Of a stretch of DNA of 9,571 nt, positions 1 through 4,728 are shown one piece after another (the stretch's first letter is position 1; every line of letters begins with the position of its first letter). The notes under the pieces were generated by a model. That model was not told the DNA's origin. It saw nothing but the letters and a program-made list of their open reading frames with translations, and did no database searches. Origin of the DNA: CAYNFT01 sp964396535 (GTDB lineage Bacteria; Chloroflexota; Dehalococcoidia; Dehalococcoidales; UBA2162); contig CAYNFT010000081.1 of the NCBI GenBank assembly GCA_964396535.1, forward strand, positions 1 to 9,571. The letters are read 5' to 3'. Position numbers and translations under genes: made by a program.

Positions 1-1
1 C

Positions 2-31
2 CTGAGTACTAGGCGTGAGAATATGTCATAA
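2..31 (+). CDS. Possible C-terminal tail of an upstream gene (partial)
   Basis: From the left edge one plus-strand frame stays open for nine codons (ending ...RRENMS) and stops with TAA at 29-31. It is followed 23 nt later by a hairpin of the kind found after the next two plus-strand genes, which suggests that a gene ends here. Nine codons are too few to identify a product or to prove coding, and another frame could equally be the real one. Confidence 0.3.
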   Translation: MSTRRENMS

Positions 32-54
32 AAAGGAACGTTTATCAAGGCTGA

Positions 55-79
55 CGACACCGGTTGGTGGGTGGTGTCG
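55..79 (+). terminator. Intergenic hairpin, member A of the CGACAC family
   Basis: CGACACC (55-61) pairs perfectly with GGTGTCG (73-79) around an 11-nt loop. A T-rich but not uninterrupted stretch follows (TACTTTATGTTAATT). Its 3' arm and loop share the 13-mer TGGGTGGTGTCGC with the hairpin at 1717-1750, and the downstream CCCTCCCCTGC (96-106) recurs after the hairpin at 716-753. It could be a weak terminator for the gene running in from the left, or a dispersed palindromic repeat. Confidence 0.5.
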
Positions 80-168
80 CTACTTTATGTTAATTCCCTC
101 CCCTGCTATTGAATATAATTCTGCTACCATTTTTATTTTGCCTCTCATACAGTCCCGTTCTTCTGCTC

Positions 169-197
169 TTGATAATGTAAAATAATTTGTGTATCAT
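169..197 (+). promoter_or_regulatory. Sigma-70-like promoter of the flavodoxin gene
   Basis: TTGATA (169-174) and TATCAT (192-197) are separated by 17 nt, each hexamer one mismatch from consensus. Transcription would begin near 204, giving a leader of about 26 nt before the ATG at 230. This excludes the in-frame TTG at 200 as a start, because it would lie at or upstream of the transcript's 5' end. Confidence 0.6.
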
Positions 198-229
198 ACT
201 TGCACTATTTATTTTCAGGAGGAAGTGAG

Positions 230-676
230 ATGTCAAAAGTATTGATTGCCTACTTCAGTTTATCAGGTAATACAGAGAAAATGGCGCAGTATATCGCCGA
301 AGGAGTCCGTTTCAGCGGTAACGATGTTACAGCCCGGAAGATATCTGATATTAAGACCGCTGATGATTTAGCGGGTTATGACGGCTACATCTTCGGCTCG
401 CCAACTTACCATAGAGACATGGCCGAACCAATGAAGACTTTTCTCTTTCTTGCCAAAAAAGCCAACCTCGAAGGAAAGCTTGCTGGAGCTTTCGGCTCAT
501 ATACACATAGCGGCGATGCTCCCAATATAATCCTGGAAACTATGCAATACGTATATAAAATGGAGCCTTCCAATTTAGGGTCATTTAATTTGTTAGAGTC
601 GGCACTAGAAACAACCGAAGGAATGCGCGCCTGTCAGGATTACGGAAAAGCCTTTGGAGAGAGCTTAATAGACTGA
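230..676 (+). CDS. Short-chain flavodoxin (FMN electron carrier)
   Basis: A 148-residue flavodoxin, the normal size for the short-chain type, is predicted to bind FMN and carry low-potential electrons in the cytoplasm. The phosphate-binding loop is SLSGNT (10-15) after strand KVLIAYF. The isoalloxazine-contacting loops are GSPTYHRD (56-63) and AFGSYTHSGD (87-96). The latter two resemble the flavodoxin domain of flavodiiron (FprA-type) proteins, but no diiron domain is attached. The ATG at 230 is chosen because AGGAGG (217-222) sits 7 nt upstream and the promoter places the transcript start near 204. A longer frame from TTG at 200 lacks this support. It appears monocistronic, with a promoter before it and a terminator after it. 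It could serve as a ferredoxin substitute, but the partner is unknown. Family assignment is firm. Confidence 0.92.
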   Translation: MSKVLIAYFSLSGNTEKMAQYIAEGVRFSGNDVTARKISDIKTADDLAGYDGYIFGSPTYHRDMAEPMKTFLFLAKKANLEGKLAGAFGSYTHSGDAPNIILETMQYVYKMEPSNLGSFNLLESALETTEGMRACQDYGKAFGESLID

Positions 677-715
677 AAAAAATAACCCGCAACGGCTGTC
701 AATAAGACACAACGA

Positions 716-753
716 CGACACAAGGCAGCTATCCGCTCTTTGTCGCCTTTTTT
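716..753 (+). terminator. Rho-independent terminator after the flavodoxin gene (hairpin family member B)
   Basis: CGACA (716-720) pairs with TGTCG (741-745), AAG (722-724) with CTT (738-740) past a bulged C, and AGC (727-729) with GCT (735-737). An uninterrupted run of six T follows at 748-753. This is the only one of the three related hairpins with a textbook T-tract. Confidence 0.7.
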
Positions 754-759
754 CTAATT

Positions 760-787
760 ATACCCTCCCCTGCCCGCCGGAGGGTAT
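760..787 (+). other. Perfect 9-bp hairpin upstream of the zinc-ribbon gene
   Basis: ATACCCTCC (760-768) is exactly complementary to GGAGGGTAT (779-787), with a 10-nt loop. There is no T-run behind it. It lies between the flavodoxin terminator and the promoter of the next gene. It could be a second processing or termination stem, or a protein-binding palindrome; nothing decides between these. Confidence 0.4.
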
Positions 788-811
788 GATGCTCTGGTAG
801 GAGTGGGTTTG

Positions 812-840
812 TTGCTTTATGTAAATTGAGTGTGTATAAT
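812..840 (+). promoter_or_regulatory. Probable promoter of the zinc-ribbon membrane protein gene
   Basis: A perfect TATAAT lies at 835-840, and TTGCTT (812-817) is 17 nt upstream as a poor -35. The predicted transcript start near 847 leaves a leader of about 29 nt before the ATG at 876. Confidence 0.5.
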
Positions 841-875
841 CTATATAAGGTGTGATTTGAGATAGGGAAAAAGAG

Positions 876-1691
876 ATGCGTATATGTGCCTATTGGGACT
901 GCAGCCGGGAAATAAATGAGCAAGATTCATTCTGCCATGAGCACGGCCCAAAGCTGAATAAAGGCCTTATTGACCAGTGTCCCAAATGCGGTCGGTTTAA
1001 GGACACCAGGTATAAGTTATGTCCTGATTGTCGATATGGACGCCCGATAGCTGAATGGAAAATCAGAAACAGAAATTTAAAGGCAGCTAAATATACGGAA
1101 TTGGAGCTCTCAGAAAAATCGGAAAATGTATATGCGGAATCAGAAGGCGCAGATAAAAGGGATAAAAGAGGCGCTATCGAGTATTCGAGGGGAGAAGCAG
1201 AGTGTCCTCGCTGTGGGTCATCCGATCTTACTTACAAAAGTGTTTTCGACTATTTCAGATGTAATAACTGCAAGAGTACATTTATTACTCCAGTCTATAG
1301 TTATGATAAAGAGAAAGAAAAAGACAAAGCGGGAATTGAGTCCACAAAGGATTTGGCACGCCAGATATTTGGGGGAGCTCAACCAGAGAGACAAGAAGAA
1401 AAGGATTTGACTCGTCAGATATCTGTAGAAGCTCAACCGATGATACATGAAGAAAAAGACTGGACTCGCCAGATATCTGTAGAAGCTCAACCGGTGAGAC
1501 TGGAAGAAAGAGAGGAAAGAGTATCAAGCATACATGTTGGAGAGAGACGCAAGCCAAGTAACACGGGTTGGTTAATTCTGTTCCTCGTATTTTGTCTCGT
1601 TGCTATTATCGCTGTAGCAGTCTGGTTAGCCTACGGTAATCAGGTAGAGGATTTATTAGGTGGGTTACTTTATAAGATTGCTTTTATCTAA
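876..1691 (+). CDS. Multi-zinc-ribbon protein with 18-residue tandem repeats and a C-terminal membrane anchor
   Basis: A 271-residue protein not recognised as a named family. Cys/His clusters suggest three metal sites: C4, C9, C20, H23; then CPKC (35-38) with CPDC (49-52), a zinc ribbon; then CPRC (110-113) with CNNC (129-132), a second ribbon. A charged linker follows. Residues 158-211 form three tandem copies of an 18-residue unit with consensus KD(L/W)xRQISVEAQPxxxEE. A hydrophobic segment at about 232-252 should span the membrane, leaving a short tail. With no signal peptide, the zinc ribbons are probably cytoplasmic and tail-anchored. Start: ATG 876, preceded only by a weak purine-rich stretch (AGGGAAAAAGAG). 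The zinc ribbons suggest protein or nucleic-acid binding, but the function is unknown. The next gene also encodes a small zinc ribbon. Confidence 0.75.
   Translation: MRICAYWDCSREINEQDSFCHEHGPKLNKGLIDQCPKCGRFKDTRYKLCPDCRYGRPIAEWKIRNRNLKAAKYTELELSEKSENVYAESEGADKRDKRGAIEYSRGEAECPRCGSSDLTYKSVFDYFRCNNCKSTFITPVYSYDKEKEKDKAGIESTKDLARQIFGGAQPERQEEKDLTRQISVEAQPMIHEEKDWTRQISVEAQPVRLEEREERVSSIHVGERRKPSNTGWLILFLVFCLVAIIAVAVWLAYGNQVEDLLGGLLYKIAFI
1347..1508 (+). repeat. Three tandem 54-bp in-frame repeats
   Basis: Units at 1347-1400, 1401-1454 and 1455-1508 are contiguous, equal in length and in frame inside the zinc-ribbon gene. Units 2 and 3 share the 20-mer CAGATATCTGTAGAAGCTCA. Unit 1 is more diverged (GGGGGAG in place of CTGTAGAAG). 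The gradient suggests that units 2 and 3 arose from the most recent duplication. Confidence 0.85.
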
Positions 1692-1716
1692 TCTATGAAT
1701 CGGAAGATAAATACTT

Positions 1717-1750
1717 AACGGCGACACTGCGGATGGGTGGTGTCGCCGTT
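1717..1750 (+). terminator. Strong hairpin after the zinc-ribbon gene (hairpin family member C)
   Basis: AACGGCGACAC (1717-1727) and GTGTCGCCGTT (1740-1750) form 11 perfect base pairs with a 12-nt loop, 26 nt past the stop codon. The downstream tract CTCTTATAT is only moderately T-rich, so termination is likely but not textbook. It shares TGGGTGGTGTCGC with the hairpin at 55-79. Confidence 0.6.
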
Positions 1751-1804
1751 CTCTTATATGTTATACTGAGTAATCATAGTGTGAAGGAGATTTGAGGCTG
1801 GGTT

Positions 1805-1948
1805 ATGGTTATTAGAATCAAGCTATGTCTCAAATGTGATTGTGTTCCTTTTGATTATCGGGCTCGATTCCGATGGCCCGGTACATATTGTAAGCATTGT
1901 GACTCGCCTGTTTATTTAATTGCTCTTCACTTTGAGACGTTCGTTTGA
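1805..1948 (+). CDS. Small zinc-ribbon protein (47 aa)
   Basis: A 47-codon gene: ATG at 1805, TGA at 1946-1948. GAGG (1794-1797) lies 7 nt upstream, and an in-frame TGA at 1793 rules out a longer start. The protein has two Cys pairs, CLKC (8-11, with C13 next to it) and CKHC (29-32), separated by 17 residues. This is the layout of a single zinc ribbon or rubredoxin-like knuckle. It lies 113 nt after the zinc-ribbon membrane protein gene, on the same strand and beyond hairpin C. It ends 8 nt before the convergent lipoprotein gene. Minimal zinc ribbons of this size are usually nucleic-acid or protein adaptors. No specific role can be assigned, and a chance frame cannot be excluded, though the Cys spacing makes that unlikely. 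Confidence 0.62.
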   Translation: MVIRIKLCLKCDCVPFDYRARFRWPGTYCKHCDSPVYLIALHFETFV

Positions 1949-1956
1949 ATAAAGAA

Positions 1957-2391
1957 TTATTGTAAATTTTGCTTCATCTTCTTCAAGCAGTATTCTACGA
2001 CCTTATAATAAGCAGCCACAGTCTGGCCGTTCTCATTCTCGCGATCCATTGACTCCAAACAGGAAATAACCTGATTATCTCCCAGACTTTCCGCAGCGCT
2101 CATTAACTCGGCTTTGGAATTGATTAGAGACTCCACATCAAATTCTCCCGTTAAAATCCTCTCCGAAATCTGGGTGGATGCCAGTTTTTCCAGAAAGATA
2201 ACATAGGCGTGTGTTTCTGCATCCTTTTCCTTAATTGCCGCTAACTCCGCCTGTAGTTCCTGGCGCTGTACGTCCAGTTCCACCAAGTCTTCTTTTAGCT
2301 TGTCATATTGCTGAACAGATAATTCCGGATAACAAGAGGATAATAACAGGCTCAAAGCTAGTAGGGCACCTAATAGGATTTTGCCAGCCAT
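1957..2391 (-). CDS. Small coiled-coil lipoprotein
   Basis: A 144-residue protein with a type II signal peptide: a short basic start (MAGK), hydrophobic core ILLGALLALSLLL (5-17) and lipobox LSSC with the lipidated Cys at 20. The mature part begins with a Glu/Lys/Leu-rich helix at about 27-60 that looks like a coiled coil, followed by a helical domain containing C110 and C134. It should be anchored to the outer face of the cytoplasmic membrane. The start is secure: AAGGAGG (complement of 2397-2403) precedes ATG 2391 by 5 nt. The gene converges on the small zinc-ribbon gene with an 8-nt gap. I do not recognise a characterised family; a cell-envelope scaffold or substrate-binding accessory role is possible but unsupported. 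Confidence 0.82.
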   Translation of the reverse strand: MAGKILLGALLALSLLLSSCYPELSVQQYDKLKEDLVELDVQRQELQAELAAIKEKDAETHAYVIFLEKLASTQISERILTGEFDVESLINSKAELMSAAESLGDNQVISCLESMDRENENGQTVAAYYKVVEYCLKKMKQNLQ

Positions 2392-2516
2392 AGCAACCTC
2401 CTTCCCCGGTTTGCTCTATTAAACCACATAGAGGGATAAATAGAAAGGCCACTGCACAGGGATACTACCCTACTACTATGAAAAGCAGGACTGGTTGCTG
2501 GCCACTCTGGACAGTG

Positions 2517-2597
2517 CTATATAAAATAAGTGGGCTCGGCAGGATTCGAACCTGCGACCAATCGGTTATTTGTGTTGTGGTTCTTATTAATATGCAT
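2517..2597 (-). CDS. Mini-ORF reading into the tRNA fragment (26 codons)
   Basis: An ATG at 2597 follows GAGG (complement of 2607-2610) by 9 nt and opens MHINKNHNTNNRL..., then reads through the whole tRNA-Lys fragment to TAG. The residues NHNTNNRL are shared in frame with the mini-ORF at 3756-3800. It lies 81 nt downstream of the HTH gene on the same strand. It is probably a gene start whose body was replaced when the element joined the tRNA sequence, or a chance frame. No function is claimed. Confidence 0.25.
   Translation of the reverse strand: MHINKNHNTNNRLVAGSNPAEPTYFI
2531..2568 (-). pseudogene. tRNA-Lys 3'-half fragment (likely integration-site remnant)
   Basis: Read on the minus strand, this 38-nt stretch corresponds to tRNA positions 36-73. 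It contains TAA (36-38), the 3' anticodon-stem strand CCGAT, variable loop TGGTC, T-arm GCAGG-TTCGAAT-CCTGC, acceptor strand CGAGCCC and discriminator A. The variable loop, T-arm and discriminator match bacterial tRNA-Lys (the E. coli gene has the same GGTCGCAGGTTCGAATCCTGC). Upstream of position 36 the sequence no longer fits a tRNA: position 33 is not T, there is no 5' anticodon-stem strand, no D-arm and no 5' acceptor. It is therefore a fragment, as left at the distal end of elements that integrate into the 3' half of a tRNA gene. The intact gene should lie elsewhere, outside this window. Confidence 0.82.
2560..2583 (+). repeat. Direct repeat copy 1 (att-like, overlaps the tRNA fragment)
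   Basis: A 24-bp sequence matching 3775-3798 at 23 of 24 positions. The shared part includes the 18-mer TTATTTGTGTTGTGGTTC. Nine bases (2560-2568) belong to the tRNA anticodon-stem/loop region; the other fifteen lie beyond the tRNA fragment. Tyrosine recombinases often cross over in the anticodon stem-loop, so this is a candidate att junction. Confidence 0.7.
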
Positions 2598-2678
2598 AGC
2601 TTCTTTCCTCGCCAGAAACCCAGTATTTAGCTTGAAGTATACAACCAGTGCTAATATTTAGCAATTTCATATATTCTT

Positions 2679-3140
2679 TTAGGCTGGCCTAGCATCATTA
2701 TGACTCTGAGTAAGAATCCACTGGCTCTCTTGGTCAAGCCGTTTCTTTTCATTTTCCTTTAAGCGTTCAATTTCGTGGAGTGCGTTCTCGTATTCCTGCT
2801 TGTATGTTTCAACCTCTTTCTCAAGCTGAGGTAAACGCTTTAAAGCACTGAAAGCCTTAATAATAAGATCTATTTGTACGTCAAGTGAAACTATATCTTT
2901 GGAAGGTGGAGATTGCCTAGGTGAGATTAGTTTTTGAGTCTGAGGGGCAGCTTCCTTTGGCGCTTTCCTTGTCCTCACGGCACGTTGGTTAGTCAATAAG
3001 CCTTTTTCAATTAAATCCCTTCGGTGTAGATCAATTGCCTGTCTGCTAACATTGAACTTTTCAGCTATGCGCTGGGTGGTTTCGCCTTCCCTTAACATGC
3101 TAAGAATTATGTCTTTGTTAACAATAGCCTTCCTTGCCAT
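2679..3140 (-). CDS. Helix-turn-helix DNA-binding protein with C-terminal coiled coil
   Basis: A 153-residue protein. The N-terminal 50 residues form a helix-turn-helix of the homeodomain/sigma-region-4-like kind: helix II TTQRIAEKF (21-29), turn NVS, recognition helix RQAIDLHRRDLI (33-44). A basic, Pro-rich linker (about 51-80) leads to a long amphipathic helix rich in Leu, Glu and Lys (about 98-138), which should dimerise as a coiled coil. The start is supported by GAAGGT (complement of 3147-3152), 6 nt before ATG 3140. It lies 79 nt downstream of the small ORF at 3220-3360, probably on the same transcript. It sits between the two 24-bp direct repeats, close to a cluster of TACTTGC motifs that it might bind. 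It is most likely a regulator or partition/replication accessory of a mobile element. No recombinase or replicase domain is visible. Confidence 0.72.
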   Translation of the reverse strand: MARKAIVNKDIILSMLREGETTQRIAEKFNVSRQAIDLHRRDLIEKGLLTNQRAVRTRKAPKEAAPQTQKLISPRQSPPSKDIVSLDVQIDLIIKAFSALKRLPQLEKEVETYKQEYENALHEIERLKENEKKRLDQESQWILTQSHNDARPA

Positions 3141-3219
3141 TAACTTACCTTCAATTATCAGTTTGGCAATAATATATCAATAAGAGTTAGGAATGTCAAT
3201 CTATCAAATAGGCAAGATA

Positions 3220-3360
3220 TTATGATCCTAGGTCTAATTTGAGAGTTTTGTTGTCCTTTGCCAATTCCTTAAGAGTCACGTTACCTTTATGACGACTTAA
3301 TAACTCCATATATTTGAAAACTTGCTTAGCCTTACCTGATATTTGTATCACTGGTTTCAT
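3220..3360 (-). CDS. Small hypothetical protein (46 aa), element-associated
   Basis: On the minus strand, ATG at 3360 opens a 46-codon frame ending at TAA (3222-3220). AGAGG lies 6 nt upstream and a good promoter lies 30-58 nt upstream. The protein (starting MKPVIQISGKAKQV) is basic and probably helical. Residues 11-36, roughly a helix plus VTLKELAKDN, are reminiscent of part of a winged-helix or helix-turn-helix fold, but it is too short to assign. The DNA-binding protein gene follows 79 nt downstream on the same strand, so the two probably form a small operon. The combination of promoter, ribosome site and start codon makes it more credible than a random short frame. The function is unknown. 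Confidence 0.55.
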   Translation of the reverse strand: MKPVIQISGKAKQVFKYMELLSRHKGNVTLKELAKDNKTLKLDLGS

Positions 3361-3378
3361 TTCTTGCCTCTCTTTATA

Positions 3379-3562
3379 TACTTGCCTTTATAATATGGCA
3401 ATATAAATATTAATGCAAGTACGATTAAGACAAGCTAGCACTATTGTGGATACTATACGCAAGTTATTCTACTGTGTATTAGTTACTATATCTTAGTAAT
3501 ACATGAAATATCACAAGATACCTCGCAAATACTTGCGTATTAGAAAAAAGGAGATTACTTGC
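3379..3562. repeat. Cluster of TACTTGC/GCAAGTA motifs in both orientations
   Basis: The heptamer TACTTGC, or its complement, occurs at 3379-3385, 3415-3421, 3530-3536 and 3556-3562, and a variant (GCAAGTT) at 3459-3465. The longest match is a perfect 10-bp inverted pair: ATACGCAAGT (3455-3464) and ACTTGCGTAT (3531-3540). The stretch is AT-rich and holds no convincing ORF. This density next to a DNA-binding protein gene suggests an operator array, a partition site or an iteron-like origin. Spacing is irregular, which argues against a classical iteron array. Confidence 0.45.
3390..3418 (-). promoter_or_regulatory. Promoter of the small ORF and HTH genes, with overlapping operator-like repeat
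   Basis: Read on the minus strand, TTGCAT (3418-3413) and TATTAT (3395-3390) are 17 nt apart. Transcription would start near 3383, about 23 nt before ATG 3360. A second fit, TTGCCA-17-TATAAA, overlaps it slightly downstream. The inverted repeat TTGCC-N10-GGCAA (3382-3401) covers the -10 region, a good place for a repressor. The HTH protein encoded downstream is the obvious candidate for autoregulation. Confidence 0.55.
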
Positions 3563-3755
3563 TTTAATACTGGTCTATAATTATGGCAAGCAACGTGATG
3601 TTGGTAAATGTTGTGATGGATAAGCTTGGAGGATAGAAAGTAAGGTACAATTGCTATTTTTACTTATTAGGTAAGGTTACACAATAATCAAGGGGCTTTT
3701 AGCATTAAAAATGAGTTCAATATGGAAAGAAGTAGCTTGCGCCAATAATGATCTG

Positions 3756-3800
3756 CTATATCCCCTTCCCTATTAATCGATTATTTGTGTTGTGGTTCAT
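3756..3800 (-). CDS. Orphan gene start: strong RBS followed by a 14-codon ORF
   Basis: On the minus strand, AGGAGGT (complement of 3807-3813) lies 6 nt before ATG 3800. The frame reads MNHNTNNRLIGKGI and then stops. A plausible promoter lies upstream (TTGTGG, 18 nt, TAAAAT, roughly 3820-3849 on the complement). This signal strength is wasted on 14 codons, so the gene body was probably lost or exchanged at the direct repeat that overlaps the first codons. Alternatively it encodes a leader peptide. Confidence 0.3.
   Translation of the reverse strand: MNHNTNNRLIGKGI
3775..3798 (+). repeat. Direct repeat copy 2 (att-like)
   Basis: Same orientation as the copy at 2560-2583, with one mismatch in 24 bp and 1215 bp apart. 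No tRNA sequence flanks this copy: the match ends where the tRNA T-arm would begin. If both are recombination junctions, the enclosed DNA (HTH protein, small ORF, motif cluster) is a small element. If only the first is, copy 2 is a secondary site or the remnant of an earlier event. Confidence 0.65.
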
Positions 3801-4456
3801 TAGTCCACCTCCTAGAATTTTATGCCACCAGCTAATTGTGCCACAAAATTGGTTTTTTGAAAATCCCTCGAATAAAAGTTTTGGGTAAAACTGTTGCTAT
3901 TATGTCAACCATGTACTTACTATCAGCTTCGGATATGACAGCCTTAGTTAAACCGCTTGAACAATTTTACCCAATTAGATTCGGTGTCTTTCTGCCGGGC
4001 GTCCTATTCTATTCATTTCAAGCCTTCCCAACAAATGTTCGGAAGGAATACGTACACTACGTCAAAGCGAGAAATGTCCATACCTGAAGTCGCTGATGCC
4101 GCCAAGACTCTCTCAAACCATTCGAGGGGATGGTGGAACGTCAAGCGATACTCTTATTTCAAGGCAAAGAAGTCAGCCCGCTCTAAATGACCCCCTAATT
4201 TTTGACTATAGAGGCTCGCTTTTTCTGCACGTATAACCACATATATTTCTGACGGACGAATCCCTTCGCGAACAACTCTTTTTCGCAACAGTCTGCCTTT
4301 TTCTGTCTCCCTCGGAGTGGGGAGGATGCAATTGCTTCCTCTGCTATCACAATTGTTCCAATTGTTAAATAAGGACAATACCATAAACAATTTTTACTTT
4401 TAAAAATTAAGCTGAAAACAAAAAACGCACCTTAAAAATTGAATCTCCGATATCAA
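3801..4456. other. Gene-poor stretch with no recognisable gene
   Basis: Several overlapping short frames occur: 3836-4087 and 3957-4190 on plus, and 4154-4390 plus a 47-codon open stretch in the 4020-4160 area on minus. None has a ribosome-binding site, a recognisable motif or a convincing composition. The interruption of all frames suggests either a decayed gene or non-coding DNA. Two copies of CAATTGTT (near 4349 and 4358) and an AT-rich 8-bp palindrome AATTTTTA-CTTT-TAAAAATT (4389-4408) are the only repeats noticed. Confidence 0.5.
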
Positions 4457-4563
4457 GAGCCTTGCCTTTTTCAGGCGGGGTAGTCTATAGCTCAATAAAA
4501 GCTGCAAAGAGCAAAATCAAGGCAAAAGTGCCTCGGACAATTAGGGGTGCTTTTGCCTTTTTT
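4457..4563 (+). ncRNA. Candidate structured transcript ending in an intrinsic terminator
   Basis: Two stable stems lie close together. The first pairs CCTTGCCT (4460-4467) with AGGCGGGG (4473-4480), 8 pairs including two G-T. The second is the terminator at 4519-4563. No plus-strand gene precedes them, so the terminator must end a non-coding or decayed transcript, unless it serves the minus-strand GNAT gene. The RNA start is not visible and no known RNA family is recognised. Confidence 0.25.
4519..4563 (+). terminator. Strong Rho-independent terminator
   Basis: AAGGCAAAAGTGCCTC (4519-4534) pairs along 16 positions with GGGGTGCTTTTGCCTT (4544-4559). The outer ten pairs are perfect and three inner pairs are G-T. 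The loop is 9 nt, and T's continue to 4563. On the minus strand the stem is followed by GATTTTGCTCTTTG, so it may also serve the GNAT gene, which ends at 4729. Confidence 0.78.
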
Positions 4564-4728
4564 GTTTCTATTTTAGGGTAGTCGGGGTAAAACCAAACAG
4601 GATAACTTAACAATTCGCAGATTCAACGACATTGCTATTGTTGGTAGATTTAAGTTTGACTAAAGCTATGGGGCTCCGTTCCTTAATGAGAGATAGCTTC
4701 GATGTAACTCTCCAAGCTAATGTTTAGA

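Noticed and set aside
200..229. TTG start ten codons upstream for the flavodoxin
   Set aside because: It falls at the predicted transcription start, lacks a ribosome-binding site and adds residues not found in flavodoxins. ATG 230 has AGGAGG 7 nt upstream.
1126..1557. Frames antisense to or out of frame with the zinc-ribbon gene
   Set aside because: Their regularity (e.g. repeated FYRYL or ELLQIS) is only the 54-bp coding repeat read in the wrong frame.
2531..2606. A complete tRNA gene on the minus strand
   Set aside because: Only the 3' half is present. There is no D-arm, 5' acceptor strand, U33 or 5' anticodon-stem strand. An intron-containing tRNA was considered, but no 5' half was found upstream within the window.
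3379..3600. CRISPR array or classical iteron origin
   Set aside because: Motifs are only 7-10 bp, irregularly spaced and in both orientations. There are no unique spacers of constant length, no cas genes and no replication initiator gene.
3583..3636. 17-codon plus-strand ORF (MASNVMLVNV...) next to a TATAAT
   Set aside because: No ribosome-binding site and no matching -35 at a usable distance; too short to support.
3836..4087. 83-codon plus-strand frame
   Set aside because: No ribosome-binding site, no recognisable motif, and it overlaps other equally open short frames.
4154..4390. 78-codon minus-strand frame
   Set aside because: No Shine-Dalgarno sequence before ATG 4390, low-complexity start and no family resemblance.
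4200..4563. Known housekeeping RNAs (RNase P RNA, tmRNA, SRP RNA, 6S)
   Set aside because: The conserved core sequences of these RNAs, such as the SRP GGAAGGAAGC-type loop or a tRNA-like tmRNA end, were looked for by eye and not found.
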